Shown: positions 26,817 to 38,366 of the stretch, in pieces
How positions within the stretch are numbered: position 1 is the first letter of the stretch
Layout of the letters: the number at the start of each line of letters is the position of its first letter
Assembly (NCBI RefSeq): GCF_049316285.1
Contig: NZ_JBMOXA010000015.1
Location: 45,487-109,486 of the forward strand
Direction of reading: 5' to 3'
DNA: 64,000 bases
Origin: Rhodoferax_B sp049316285
GTDB taxonomy: Bacteria > Pseudomonadota > Gammaproteobacteria > Burkholderiales > Burkholderiaceae_C
Notes under the pieces: generated by a model
The model's input: only the letters and a program-made list of their open reading frames with translations
Told to the model about the DNA's origin: nothing
Databases searched by the model: none
Made by a program: the position numbers and the translations under genes

Positions 26817-27614
26817 TTACTTCGTTACCTCACGCAGCCAGGCCGCGCAGTCGCCCGAGGCTTCTACTGGCCAGTCCACCGTCAACGCCGTGTCGCCACG
26901 GCGTAGTTCGATGTGAATGTGTTGGCCGCTTGGCGTGTGACCATTTACCAGGCGTGACCACCAACCGCGTGATGCGGTGGCCGGGCCAGTTTGCGTGATC
27001 GGCGCCGGCGTGGCGATGGCCGGGGCGGCCGGGGACTTGGCGGGTGCAGCCGCGGCGACCGGGGCCGGGGAGGCTACGGCAGTGGGTGCCGAAACAGAAG
27101 CAGGAGCTTGTGCCGGTACCGCTACCGCCGCAGGCTTGTCCACCGCCGTCGCCGCCACGGGGGCCACACCGCCCTCCAACCGCGCCACCAGGTTTTGCCC
27201 AAACTCTTCCCACATGCGGTCGGCCTTGGTCTTCATCACCGTGAGGCCGAAGGTGCCCAGGCGCCCCAGCACGTCGACCTTGACCTTCATGCGGATCTCG
27301 GTTTGGCCATCGGGCAGGGCGGTGAGGAACAGTTCGCTTTGCTGCTTGAGCGAACTGGCCACCGAGGCATCTTCACCCGTGCCTTCGCAGCGCAGGTAGT
27401 GCGGCGCCTGCTGCTCGACAATGGTGGTCTTGAGCTTGAACTTGGCGCTGATGAAGGAGATCTTCACGTGGATCTGCGCCACGTATTCGACATCGCTGAT
27501 CACCTCGATGGACTTCATGCCTGGCACACAACTGCCCATCACATTCGGATCCAGCAGCATGGCCCAGACTTTTTCCGTGGGCGCCGCCACGGTCATGATT
27601 TTTTCAATTTCCAC
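26817..27614 (-). CDS. CoxG-like SRPBCC protein with long Ala/Pro-rich C-terminal extension
   Basis: The first ~150 residues (MEIEKIMTVAAPTEKVWAMLLDPNVMGSCVPGMKSIEV, split here as seen, to GQNLVARLEGG) match the CoxG family, SRPBCC-fold proteins that accompany molybdenum hydroxylases and help recruit or mature them at the membrane. An unusually long Ala/Pro/Val linker (about 160-220) follows, then a charged tail with HIELRRGDTALTVDW. Known CoxG proteins end in a membrane anchor; here I see none. The start is a GTG with GGAG 8 nt upstream, inside the end of the 2Fe-2S gene (11-bp overlap). It is the last gene of the operon. Confidence 0.85.
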   Translation of the reverse strand: MEIEKIMTVAAPTEKVWAMLLDPNVMGSCVPGMKSIEVISDVEYVAQIHVKISFISAKFKLKTTIVEQQAPHYLRCEGTGEDASVASSLKQQSELFLTALPDGQTEIRMKVKVDVLGRLGTFGLTVMKTKADRMWEEFGQNLVARLEGGVAPVAATAVDKPAAVAVPAQAPASVSAPTAVASPAPVAAAAPAKSPAAPAIATPAPITQTGPATASRGWWSRLVNGHTPSGQHIHIELRRGDTALTVDWPVEASGDCAAWLREVTK

Positions 27615-28080
27615 GCATCTTCTCCGCTGCAGTTAAAACCGATTCGACGATTTGGGTGTAGCCGGTACAGCGGCACAAATTGCCATTGAGACCGTGGCGC
27701 ACTTCGTCTACCGTTGGATTGGGGTTGCGGGCCAGCATGGCGCATGACGCCATCAGAAAGCCCGGGGTGCAATAGCCGCATTGCAGGCCGCCACACTGCA
27801 TGAAACTCTCCTGCAGGGGATGCAGGGCCTCGCCCTGGCTCAAGCCCTCTACCGTGGTGATGCAACTGCCGTTGGCTTGCACCGCCAGCGACAGGCAGGA
27901 CTTGACCACCTCGCCGTCCAGCAGCACTGAACACGCGCCGCAGGTGCCGGTTTCGCAGCCGCGCTTGGTGCCCGTGAGGTGCAGGTCGTCGCGCAGAAAG
28001 TCGGACAACATGCGCCGCGCAGGCACTTCCATACTTTGCGGCGTGCCGTTCACGGTCACGTCGATTAGGTGTTTGCTCAT
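27604..28080 (-). CDS. 2Fe-2S subunit of a molybdenum hydroxylase
   Basis: This is the small iron-sulfur subunit of the xanthine-oxidase family (CoxS/HcrC/NdhS type), carrying electrons from the molybdenum centre to FAD. A plant-type ferredoxin cluster is ligated by GCETGTCGAC plus a later Cys (residues about 42-62). The second helical-domain cluster is ligated by CGGLQCGYCTPGF and NLCRCTGY. The 158 residues are standard. AAGGAG precedes the ATG at 28080, and the ATGA overlap with the FAD-subunit gene shows tight coupling. Confidence 0.95.
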   Translation of the reverse strand: MSKHLIDVTVNGTPQSMEVPARRMLSDFLRDDLHLTGTKRGCETGTCGACSVLLDGEVVKSCLSLAVQANGSCITTVEGLSQGEALHPLQESFMQCGGLQCGYCTPGFLMASCAMLARNPNPTVDEVRHGLNGNLCRCTGYTQIVESVLTAAEKMRGN

Positions 28081-28988
28081 GCGTGAACTCCTTGTGCCTG
28101 GCTATGTGCGTGGTGATGAGCCTGGTTAAGCGTGAGCTTGAAAAGTTTGGCGATGGTGCGCTCGGCCACCACGCGCACCATGGCGCGGCGAAAGTCCTCG
28201 GAGCCACGTGTGTCGGACACGGCCAGGATGTCGCTGGCCACAATCTCTGCGGCCTCGGCCGCCACCTCGTGCGTGACGGTTTTGCCCGCGAGGTAGGCCT
28301 CGGCGCGCGCCACGCGTGCCGGGATGGGGGTGGACGCTCCCACCACCAGCCGCGCCGAATGGCACAGCGTGCCGTGACTGCGTGTGGCGATGGAGAAGTT
28401 GACCAATGGCCGGTGCTCGGCGGCGGTGCGCAGGAAACGTGTGTATTCGCCAACGGCATCGGGCGCGGGGGCAGGGATGCGAATCTCCTGTACCACTTCG
28501 TCGGGCTCTATGGCGGTGACGTAGTAGTCCACCAGAAACTCTTCCATCGATAAAACTCGCTCGCCCCGGCTGCTGGCCAGCACTACCTGTGCATCCAGCG
28601 CCATCAGGCAGTTGGGCGGGTCGGTGGCAGGGTCGGCGTAGCAGAGGTTGCCGCCTATGGTGCCCTGGTGGCGCACCTGCGGGTTGGCCACTTGCGCCGC
28701 CATGGCTGCGAGCATGGGGTAGTGCTGCTGCACCAGCGGCGAGCGCGCCACATCGCAATGGCGCGACAGGGCGCCTATGCGCAGGCCGGTGCGGGCATCG
28801 AAGCTGATGCCGCGCAGCGCGTCCAGCTTGGCCACCGAGATGATGTGGGTGGGCGACAACATGCGTTGCCGCATGGCCAGCATCAGTGCGGTGCCGCCGG
28901 CCATCACGCGGCATTCGTCGCCCAGGTCGGCCAGCATGCGGCTGGCTTCCGCCACCGAGGCGGGTTGCAAAAAGTCAAAGTCACGCAT
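28077..28988 (-). CDS. FAD-binding subunit of a molybdenum hydroxylase
   Basis: This is the medium subunit (CoxM type), which passes electrons from the iron-sulfur clusters to the external acceptor. The FAD-binding motifs are VMAGGTALMLAMR (about 28-40) and TIGGNLCYADPATDPPN. The C-terminal CO-deh-flav-C domain follows. The 303 residues are normal. The open frame extends upstream to 29303, but the ATG at 28988 is preceded by a near-perfect AGGAGGTG and begins with the family start MRDFDFLQPASVAEA. It overlaps the large-subunit stop by 8 bp. Confidence 0.95.
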   Translation of the reverse strand: MRDFDFLQPASVAEASRMLADLGDECRVMAGGTALMLAMRQRMLSPTHIISVAKLDALRGISFDARTGLRIGALSRHCDVARSPLVQQHYPMLAAMAAQVANPQVRHQGTIGGNLCYADPATDPPNCLMALDAQVVLASSRGERVLSMEEFLVDYYVTAIEPDEVVQEIRIPAPAPDAVGEYTRFLRTAAEHRPLVNFSIATRSHGTLCHSARLVVGASTPIPARVARAEAYLAGKTVTHEVAAEAAEIVASDILAVSDTRGSEDFRRAMVRVVAERTIAKLFKLTLNQAHHHAHSQAQGVHA

Positions 28989-31272
28989 GCTGCACCTCCT
29001 GTTGCTGGCGCAGCGCGGCCAGGATTTTTTCGGGCGTGATGGGCAGGTCGCGGATGCGTACACCAATCGCCTCATACACCGCGTTGGCAATTGCCGGGGC
29101 GCCGGGCAGGATGGCGGTTTCGCTCGCGCCCTTGGCGCCGTACGGGCCGTTGGGGTCCATGGATTCGACCAGGCCGCCGCGCAGCATGGGAACGGCATCG
29201 GCCATGGCCATGGTGTAGTCGGCAAAGTCGGCATTGGTGATGCGGCCGCCTTCGAGTTGCAGGTGTTCGTACAGCGTCCAGCCAATGGCCTGCACCGTGG
29301 CACCGTTGGTCTGGCCGTGTATGGCCATGGGGTTCAGGGCCTTGCCGCAGTCGTCGGACACAAAGCTGTCGAGCACGCTGACCTGGCCGGTTTGTATGTC
29401 GACCTCCACCTCCACCGCCTGCGCCGCAAACGAGTAGGCCGGGGCGATGTTGCCGTAGACCTGGTCGTCGTGCATCTTGGTCTTGGCGTCCCAACTGCCG
29501 CTGACTTGAATGCCTTCACCACCATGGCGCCAGATGTGCAGGCGTGCCAGTTGGGCGATGCTGGCCTGGCGCGTGGGCTCGGCCTTCACGCGTACCGAGC
29601 CCTCGGCCAGTTCGAGTTGATCGACCTCGGCCTTGAGTTCGCTGGCGGCCAAGGCCAACAGCTTGTCGCGTGCCGAACGTGCCGCCACGATGGCCGCGTT
29701 GCCGGCCGCGATGGTGATACGCGAGGCCAGGGCGCCAATGGCGCTGGGTGAGGTGTCGGTATCGGGCGGCACCACGTAGGTGTGGCTCAGCGGGATGGTC
29801 AACTCGTGTGCCACCACCTGGCTCAGCATGGTCATGGCGCCTTGGCCCACATCGGCTTCGCCGCTGTGGATGTAGACGCGGCCGTCCTCGTTGATTTTGA
29901 CGACCACGGTCGACCCATCCCAGTTGCCTATGGTGCGGTTGCCGCTGACGTGCATGGCGCAGGCCATGCCCACGCCACGGCGCTTGGCGCCGGTGTCTTT
30001 GGCACGGGTGCGCTTGGCCTCCCAGCCTATGGCGCTGGTGCACTGGTCAATACATTCCTTCAGGCCGGTGCTGCCAATCTCCCAGCCGTGGATAGAGGTT
30101 TCACCGGCGCCAATGGCGTTGCGCTTGTGGATGTCCACGGGGTCTAGGCCGAGTTTTTCGGCCATGCTGTGGATGTGGCTGTTCAGTGCAAACTGCATTT
30201 GTGTGCCGCCAAAGCCGCGAAACGCGCCATGCACCGGCGTGTGGGTGTAGACCAGCGTGGCGTGTGAGCGCACGTTGGCGTTGCGGTGCATGTTGTCGCT
30301 ACGCATGGCGCTGACGTGCATCACCTCGGCGGCCAGGCCGCTGTAGGCGCCGCAGTCGGCAATGATGCGCACCTCTTTGGCGACGATCAGGCCGTCGCGG
30401 GTCATGCCCAGCTTCAGCGTGATCTGCTCGGGCACGCTGGACGGCGCGGCCAGAAAGTCTTCGAGCCGGTTGTTTACCAGCCGCACCGGCCTGCCGGTTT
30501 TGACGGCCAGCAGGCCGGCGATCAGGTTGTTGGCGTCTTCCACCATCTTGCCGCCGAAGCCGCCGCCGGTGGTGGCCTGGTGTACGCGCACACGCGAGAT
30601 CGGCAGCTCCAGCGCAGCGGCCAAACGCACCCGTGCCAGCGAGGCCGAGTGGGTGGAGGTCCAGACCTCCAGCCGGCCATCGGGGTCGATGGCGGCGACG
30701 CTGCCCATGGGCTCGAGGTAGCCAGGGTATTGCGCGTGTGTGGTGTAGTGCGCCTCGTACACCAGGTCGGCGGCGGCCATGCCGGCATCGACATCGCCAC
30801 GCTGGAACTTGATTTCGTGCGAGATGTTGTTGCGCCCGGGGTGGATGCCGGGTGCGTCTTCGTCCAGCGCTTCTTCGGGTGTGAGGATGGCGGGCAACTC
30901 CTCGTATTCGATGGCGATCAGGTCGAGCGCGTCGCGCGCAATTTCTTCGCTGGTGGCGGCCACGGCGGCGACTTCTTCACCGCAAAAACGCACCACGCCT
31001 TCGGCCAGGATGCGCCGCTCTTTATGGTGCACACCCCACATGGCGCGTGGTGCGTCGGCACCGGTGAGCACGGCCAGCACGCCGGGCAACGCCCGCGCGG
31101 CGGCGGTGTCCACGCTGACGATGCGTGCGTGTGGGTAGGGACTGCGCAGCACCTTGGCGTGCAGCATGCCGGCGACCTTGAGGTCACCCGCGTATTGGGC
31201 GCGCCCCAAGACCTTGGCTCGCGCCGTGACCTGGGGCACATCGGTGCCCAGTGTGGATGGGTTCATCGTCAT
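28981..31272 (-). CDS. Molybdopterin-binding large subunit of a xanthine-dehydrogenase-family hydroxylase
   Basis: This is the catalytic subunit that hydroxylates a C-H bond using water at a Mo-molybdopterin centre. The N-terminal aldehyde-oxidase a/b-hammerhead domain (GRAQYAGDLKVAGMLHAKVLRS) precedes the Mo-binding region with TGGGFGGKM and GAFRGFGGTQMQFA. The catalytic Glu is probably in GAKGASETAILP near the C-terminus. The AFRGFG motif matches xanthine/aldehyde-type enzymes, not the AYxCSFR loop of aerobic CO dehydrogenase, so CO is not the substrate. The substrate is unknown, perhaps a heterocycle or aromatic acyl compound. The ATG at 31272 (763 residues) or 31266 are both possible starts. 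Confidence 0.93.
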   Translation of the reverse strand: MTMNPSTLGTDVPQVTARAKVLGRAQYAGDLKVAGMLHAKVLRSPYPHARIVSVDTAAARALPGVLAVLTGADAPRAMWGVHHKERRILAEGVVRFCGEEVAAVAATSEEIARDALDLIAIEYEELPAILTPEEALDEDAPGIHPGRNNISHEIKFQRGDVDAGMAAADLVYEAHYTTHAQYPGYLEPMGSVAAIDPDGRLEVWTSTHSASLARVRLAAALELPISRVRVHQATTGGGFGGKMVEDANNLIAGLLAVKTGRPVRLVNNRLEDFLAAPSSVPEQITLKLGMTRDGLIVAKEVRIIADCGAYSGLAAEVMHVSAMRSDNMHRNANVRSHATLVYTHTPVHGAFRGFGGTQMQFALNSHIHSMAEKLGLDPVDIHKRNAIGAGETSIHGWEIGSTGLKECIDQCTSAIGWEAKRTRAKDTGAKRRGVGMACAMHVSGNRTIGNWDGSTVVVKINEDGRVYIHSGEADVGQGAMTMLSQVVAHELTIPLSHTYVVPPDTDTSPSAIGALASRITIAAGNAAIVAARSARDKLLALAASELKAEVDQLELAEGSVRVKAEPTRQASIAQLARLHIWRHGGEGIQVSGSWDAKTKMHDDQVYGNIAPAYSFAAQAVEVEVDIQTGQVSVLDSFVSDDCGKALNPMAIHGQTNGATVQAIGWTLYEHLQLEGGRITNADFADYTMAMADAVPMLRGGLVESMDPNGPYGAKGASETAILPGAPAIANAVYEAIGVRIRDLPITPEKILAALRQQQEVQHA

Positions 31273-31298
31273 TTTTTTGTGGGCTGTTCTGAAGGGGG

Positions 31299-31320
31299 CG
31301 GGGCCTGCGGGCAAGCCCCG
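31299..31320 (-). other. Intercistronic GC-rich hairpin
   Basis: CGGGGC/GCCCCG with a 10-nt loop lies between the Bug gene and the large subunit. It could protect the upstream message or attenuate the operon. Confidence 0.4.
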
Positions 31321-31330
31321 GCGCGTGGCA

Positions 31331-32323
31331 TCAGTCGGCGGTGATGCCCAGTTCCTTGATGACCTTGCCCATGACTTCAAAGTCAGACGCATTGGTCTTG
31401 CCCAACACTTCGGGCGCGCCGCCAGCGGGCAGGGCGCCAAAGGTGGCCAGCTTTTCGACCACGTCCGGCATCTTCACAATTTCGTTCAGATGGCTGTTCA
31501 GCAGCGTGACGATGTCCTTGGGCGTGCCCTTGGGCGCGAAGAAACCGTTCCATGCGCCCACCACCACATCCTTGTAGCCGTACTCCACCAGCGTGGGCAC
31601 GCCCGGCATCAACGGCGAGCGGTGCGCATCACCAACCGCCAGCGGCACCAGCTTGCCTTGCTGTATGTACTGCGCCACCGGCCCGAGCGTGACCCAAGCC
31701 GTGCTGACGTGGCCGGCCACCACGTCGGTGACGGATGGGCCCACGCCACGGTAAGGCACGTGGGTGATTTGGCTGCCGGCCGAGCGGTTCAGCCATTCGG
31801 CCACCACGTGCATGGGTGAGCCGGCGCCCGGGCTGGCGTAGTTGACCGCCTTGCCGGCCTTGGCCGCCGCAATCATCTCGGGGATGGTCTTGAAGCCCGC
31901 GCCGGGGTGGGCCACCAGCAACAAGGGCTGGGTCGCCGTCTTGATGATGGGTTCGAAACCATTCAACACGTCGTAGCTGGCCTTGGGCGCGAGCTTGAGC
32001 ACCATGGGTGCGGTGGTGAAGGGGTTGGGCGTGAACAGCAGGGTGTAGCCATCGGCCGGAGCGCGGCTGACAAAGGTGTTTCCCACCACGCCGCCGGCGC
32101 CCGCGCGGTTGTCGATCATCACCGGCTGCTTGAGCCGCTGCGAAAGCTTGTCGGCCAGCAGGCGGGCAATGGCGTCGGTGTCGCCGCCCGGTGGGTAGGC
32201 CACCACCACGGTGATCGGCTTGCTGGGGTAGGCCTCGGCGGCCATGGCCCCGGTGGGGGCCAGGGTGCTGGCAGCGAGCGAGGCCAGGGCGGCGGCTAGG
32301 ACGAGACGGCGGTCAACATTCAT
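31331..32323 (-). CDS. Bug/TctC-family periplasmic substrate-binding protein
   Basis: This is a solute receptor with a signal peptide (MNVDRRLVLAAALASLAAST, cleavage after GAMA), then YPSKPITVVVAYPPGGDTDAIARLLA and VMIDNRAGAGGVVGNTFVS, the diagnostic Bug motifs. Starting at 32323, with GGAG 9 nt upstream, gives 330 residues. It is the first gene of the reverse-strand unit and lies 58 bp before the molybdenum-hydroxylase genes, so it probably captures the substrate (or a related carboxylate) of that enzyme. No TctA/TctB partner is seen in the window. Confidence 0.91.
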   Translation of the reverse strand: MNVDRRLVLAAALASLAASTLAPTGAMAAEAYPSKPITVVVAYPPGGDTDAIARLLADKLSQRLKQPVMIDNRAGAGGVVGNTFVSRAPADGYTLLFTPNPFTTAPMVLKLAPKASYDVLNGFEPIIKTATQPLLLVAHPGAGFKTIPEMIAAAKAGKAVNYASPGAGSPMHVVAEWLNRSAGSQITHVPYRGVGPSVTDVVAGHVSTAWVTLGPVAQYIQQGKLVPLAVGDAHRSPLMPGVPTLVEYGYKDVVVGAWNGFFAPKGTPKDIVTLLNSHLNEIVKMPDVVEKLATFGALPAGGAPEVLGKTNASDFEVMGKVIKELGITAD

Positions 32324-32404
32324 CGTGTAACTCCAGGGGCAGGCGGCGGTATGGTTTTTAAGTGGCGAAAACGAGTGGCGGGAATGTTTCATATATAAAA
32401 CATA

Positions 32405-32496
32405 GTTTCATTAAGAAACTAAATGCATTCTTGTTTCTCATTGTTGATAGATCAACTTGCTGTAAACCATAATTTACATATCATAAAAATATGATA
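32405..32496. promoter_or_regulatory. Palindrome-rich divergent operator region
   Basis: Four inverted repeats lie within 92 bp of AT-rich DNA between the Bug and MarR genes: GTTTC-N5-GAAAC (32405-32419), TTGAT-AG-ATCAA (32444-32455), GTAAA-N6-TTTAC (32462-32477) and the perfect TATCATA-AAAA-TATGATA (32479-32496). MarR dimers bind such 16-20-bp dyads. Which one is the true operator cannot be told from the sequence. Confidence 0.55.
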
Positions 32497-32566
32497 GGAA
32501 AATTAATTTCTGACGAATGCTCGTGCCGTGGCGGCGGTTGTTTGTTAAACGACGAAAATCGGCAAC

Positions 32567-33136
32567 ATGAGCCGATCTGATGAATTGAAAAACAGCGCTG
32601 GCGCCGCTAATGGCGCCGCCAGGGAAATCTGCCCGTGGACGGGGCTCGAGCCATCGGGCGAGGGGCTGACCGTCGACAACTTTCTGACCACCATGTTCAG
32701 CACCGTGGGCAATGCCTTGCGGCGCACCATCACCCAGCCGTATGCGGAGCAGTTTGGGGTCTCGGTGTCGGAATGGCGTCTGTTGTCGCTGGTGGCGCAC
32801 GCGGGCGAGTTGCCGTTTGCCGAGCTGGTGATCCAGTCCACATCCGACAAGGCCTTGGTCAGCCGCACGGTGCGCCAGTTGGAGCAGCGCGGTTTGCTGC
32901 AGATTCGGGCCGAGGGCTCCACGCCGCGCAAAAAACTCATCTGCGCGGTGACCGAGGCTGGCGCCGCCCTGCATGCCCAGGCGATACCCATTGCGCGGCA
33001 GCGCCAGGCCGAAATGATTTGTCTGTTGAGTCCGCAGGAGCGCGAAGGGCTTTATCTGGCGCTGAAAAAGCTGGGCCAGCATTGCCTGGCGCCGACGGCC
33101 GATGGACGCGACGGCGGTCCGTCTTCATACATATGA
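32567..33136 (+). CDS. MarR-family transcriptional regulator
   Basis: This is a winged-helix regulator of 189 residues. The MarR core spans about 35-165, with LRRTITQPYAEQFGVSVSEWRLLSLV, the recognition region SDKALVSRTVRQLEQRGLLQIR and the wing STPRKKLICAVTEAG. MarR proteins usually repress a divergent operon and are released by a phenolic or aromatic ligand. Here the divergent operon is Bug plus molybdenum hydroxylase, so the ligand may be the hydroxylase substrate (inference). The start ATG has only a weak ribosome-binding site. Confidence 0.92.
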   Translation: MSRSDELKNSAGAANGAAREICPWTGLEPSGEGLTVDNFLTTMFSTVGNALRRTITQPYAEQFGVSVSEWRLLSLVAHAGELPFAELVIQSTSDKALVSRTVRQLEQRGLLQIRAEGSTPRKKLICAVTEAGAALHAQAIPIARQRQAEMICLLSPQEREGLYLALKKLGQHCLAPTADGRDGGPSSYI

Positions 33137-33171
33137 AATGAGCGGCGGCCAAGGGTTTTTGCCAATAGGGG

Positions 33172-33201
33172 CTGCCACTCCCGGGAACTGCTGGTTATAA
33201 T
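33172..33201 (+). promoter_or_regulatory. Candidate sigma-70 promoter of carAB
   Basis: The -35 CTGCCA (33172-33177), an 18-bp spacer and a perfect -10 TATAAT (33196-33201) lie about 120 bp before carA. Confidence 0.6.
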
Positions 33202-33223
33202 TGAGGGCTTTCCCGCCATCACC

Positions 33224-33299
33224 GTACGCCTAGCGCCGTTCACACCGAACCCCTTATCAGAGCAAAGACAAGAGTTTTCTCTTGGACCGCTTGGCGTAC
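33224..33299 (+). other. Structured carA leader
   Basis: GTACGCC (33224-33230) can pair with GGCGTAC (33293-33299), closing a region that holds a second hairpin, CAAGAG-TTTT-CTCTTG (33269-33284). It lies between the promoter and the ribosome-binding site, so it would be in the RNA. I recognise no known riboswitch. Confidence 0.4.
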
Positions 33300-33322
33300 C
33301 CGTAACCATTTCGGAGAACCCA

Positions 33323-34511
33323 GTGCTTTTGTCTCTACAGGGAACCTTCCCGCCCGCCATCCTGGCGCTCGCAGACGGCACGGTCTTTTTTGGACATTCG
33401 ATTGGGGCCACCGGCTCCACCGTCGGAGAGGTTGTGTTCAACACCTCGATGACCGGCTATCAGGAAATCCTCACCGACCCCAGCTATTGCCAGCAGATCG
33501 TCACGCTGACGTATCCGCACATCGGCAACTACGGGACGAACGAGGAGGACGTCGAATCCAGCAAAGTCCACGCCGCAGGTCTGATCATCAAAGACTTGCC
33601 TCTTGTCTCTTCCAACTTCCGCCAGAAGCTCACGCTGTCTGACTATTTGGTCAAAGAGAAAACCGTGGCCATTGCCGGTCTCGACACCCGCAAGCTGACA
33701 CGCCACCTGCGCACCCACGGCGCGCAAAACGGCAGTATCGTGGGCTTGGCTGCGGGCGAATCCGTTACGCAAGCCGCGATCGACAAAGCCATCGCCGCGG
33801 CCAAGGCTGCGCCGAACATGGCCGGTCTGGACTTGGCCAAGGTGGTGTCTGCCGCCAAGGGCTACGACTGGACGCAATCCGAATGGCAACTGGCGCGCGA
33901 AGATGGCACGCCAGGTTACGGCACGCAAGACAAGCCGCGCTTCCATGTGGTGGCGTACGACTTCGGCGTGAAGTTCAACATCTTGCGCATGCTGGCCGAA
34001 CGCGGCTGCCGCGTGACCGTGGTGCCGGCGCAAACGCCTGCCGCAGAAGTGCTGGCGCTGAACCCCAACGGCGTGTTCCTGTCCAATGGCCCTGGCGATC
34101 CAGAGCCCTGCGACTACGCCATCGCCGCCACGCGCGAGATCATTGAAACCGGCGTGCCGACCTTCGGCATCTGCCTGGGTCACCAGATCATGGCCTTGGC
34201 CAGCGGTGCCAAGACCTTCAAGATGAAGTTTGGCCACCACGGCGCCAACCACCCGGTCAAGGACCTGGACAACGGCCGTGTCAGCATCACCAGCCAGAAC
34301 CACGGTTTTGCGGTCGATGAAAAGACCTTGCCCGCCAACCTGCGCGCCACACACATCAGCCTGTTCGATGGCACGCTGCAAGGCCTGGCCCGCACCGACA
34401 AGCCGGCGTTCTGCTTCCAGGGCCACCCTGAAGCCTCGCCCGGCCCGCATGACATTGGTTACCTGTTCGATCGTTTCACCGCGCTGATGGAACAAGCTCT
34501 GGAGAAGAAGA

Positions 34512-34519
<8 letters not shown>
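33323..34519 (+). CDS. carA: Carbamoyl-phosphate synthase small chain (glutaminase)
   Basis: CarA releases ammonia from glutamine and channels it to CarB for carbamoyl phosphate, which feeds arginine and pyrimidine synthesis. The N-terminal half is CarA-specific (FNTSMTGYQEILTDPSY). The C-terminal class I amidotransferase domain has the nucleophile Cys in FGICLGHQIMAL and the His/Glu pair in FQGHPEASPGP. The 398 residues are normal. The start is a GTG with CGGAGAA at 33312-33318. carA overlaps carB by 8 bp. Confidence 0.97.
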
Positions 34520-37745
<3,226 letters not shown>

Positions 37746-37774
37746 TAGCCGCGTAAACACTGTCTAAGCATCGC

Positions 37775-37802
37775 TTGGCGGGTGCCGCAAACGCGGCATA
37801 AT
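37775..37802 (+). promoter_or_regulatory. Candidate greA promoter
   Basis: The -35 TTGGCG (37775-37780), a 16-bp spacer and the -10 CATAAT (37797-37802) give a ~65-nt leader before greA. Confidence 0.5.
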
Positions 37803-37829
37803 GGCCCGCACAGCGAACATGAAAAACAC

Positions 37830-37855
37830 ACCGCCGGACGGAGACGACCGGCGGT
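37830..37855 (+). other. Hairpin in the greA leader
   Basis: ACCGCCGG/CCGGCGGT with a 10-nt loop is followed by TTTG and ends 8 nt before the greA Shine-Dalgarno. It could act as a weak attenuator. Confidence 0.5.
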
Positions 37856-37874
37856 TTGCATTTGGAGAACAACT

Positions 37875-38351
37875 ATGTCCACATTTCCCGTCACCAAGCG
37901 TGGTGCTGAGTCCTTGAAGGCCGAGCTGCACAAGCTCAAGACCGTCGACCGGCCGGCCGTGATCAACGCCATTTCCGAGGCGCGTGCCCAGGGTGACTTG
38001 AGCGAAAACGCCGAGTACGAGTCGGCCAAAGACCGCCAAGGCTTTGTGGAAGGCCGCATCATCGAAATCGAAGGCAAATTGTCGGCCGCCCAAATCATCG
38101 ACCCCGCCGCGCTGGACGCTGGTGGCCGTGTGGTGTTTGGTGCCACCGTCGAGCTCGAAGACGAGTCCAGCGGCGCCACCGTGAGCTACCAGATCGTCGG
38201 TGAAGACGAGGCCGACCTGAAGCTGGGTCGCATCAATATTTCCAGCCCCATCGCGCGTGCGTTGATCGGCAAGGAAGAGGGCGACACTGCAGAAGTGCAG
38301 GCCCCGGGCGGCTTGAAGCACTACGAAATCGTGGCCGTGCGCTACATCTGA
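37875..38351 (+). CDS. greA: Transcription elongation factor GreA
   Basis: GreA rescues backtracked RNA polymerase by stimulating cleavage of the transcript. The N-terminal coiled coil (about 1-75; ISEARAQGDLSENAEYESAKDRQGFVEGRI, read in parts) carries the acidic tip residues D41/E44 in GDLSENAEY. The C-terminal FKBP-like domain has ISSPIARALIGKEEGD. Starting at 37875 gives 158 residues, the E. coli length, with GGAGAA at 37864-37869. The longer frame from 37782 is not used. The carB-greA linkage is common in Proteobacteria. Confidence 0.98.
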   Translation: MSTFPVTKRGAESLKAELHKLKTVDRPAVINAISEARAQGDLSENAEYESAKDRQGFVEGRIIEIEGKLSAAQIIDPAALDAGGRVVFGATVELEDESSGATVSYQIVGEDEADLKLGRINISSPIARALIGKEEGDTAEVQAPGGLKHYEIVAVRYI

Positions 38352-38366
38352 TCAGAGCGATTGCAC

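Noticed and set aside
28981..31272. Aerobic CO dehydrogenase (CoxL)
   Set aside because: The active-site loop is AFRGFG, not the AYxCSFR of CoxL, so only the general xanthine-oxidase family is supported.
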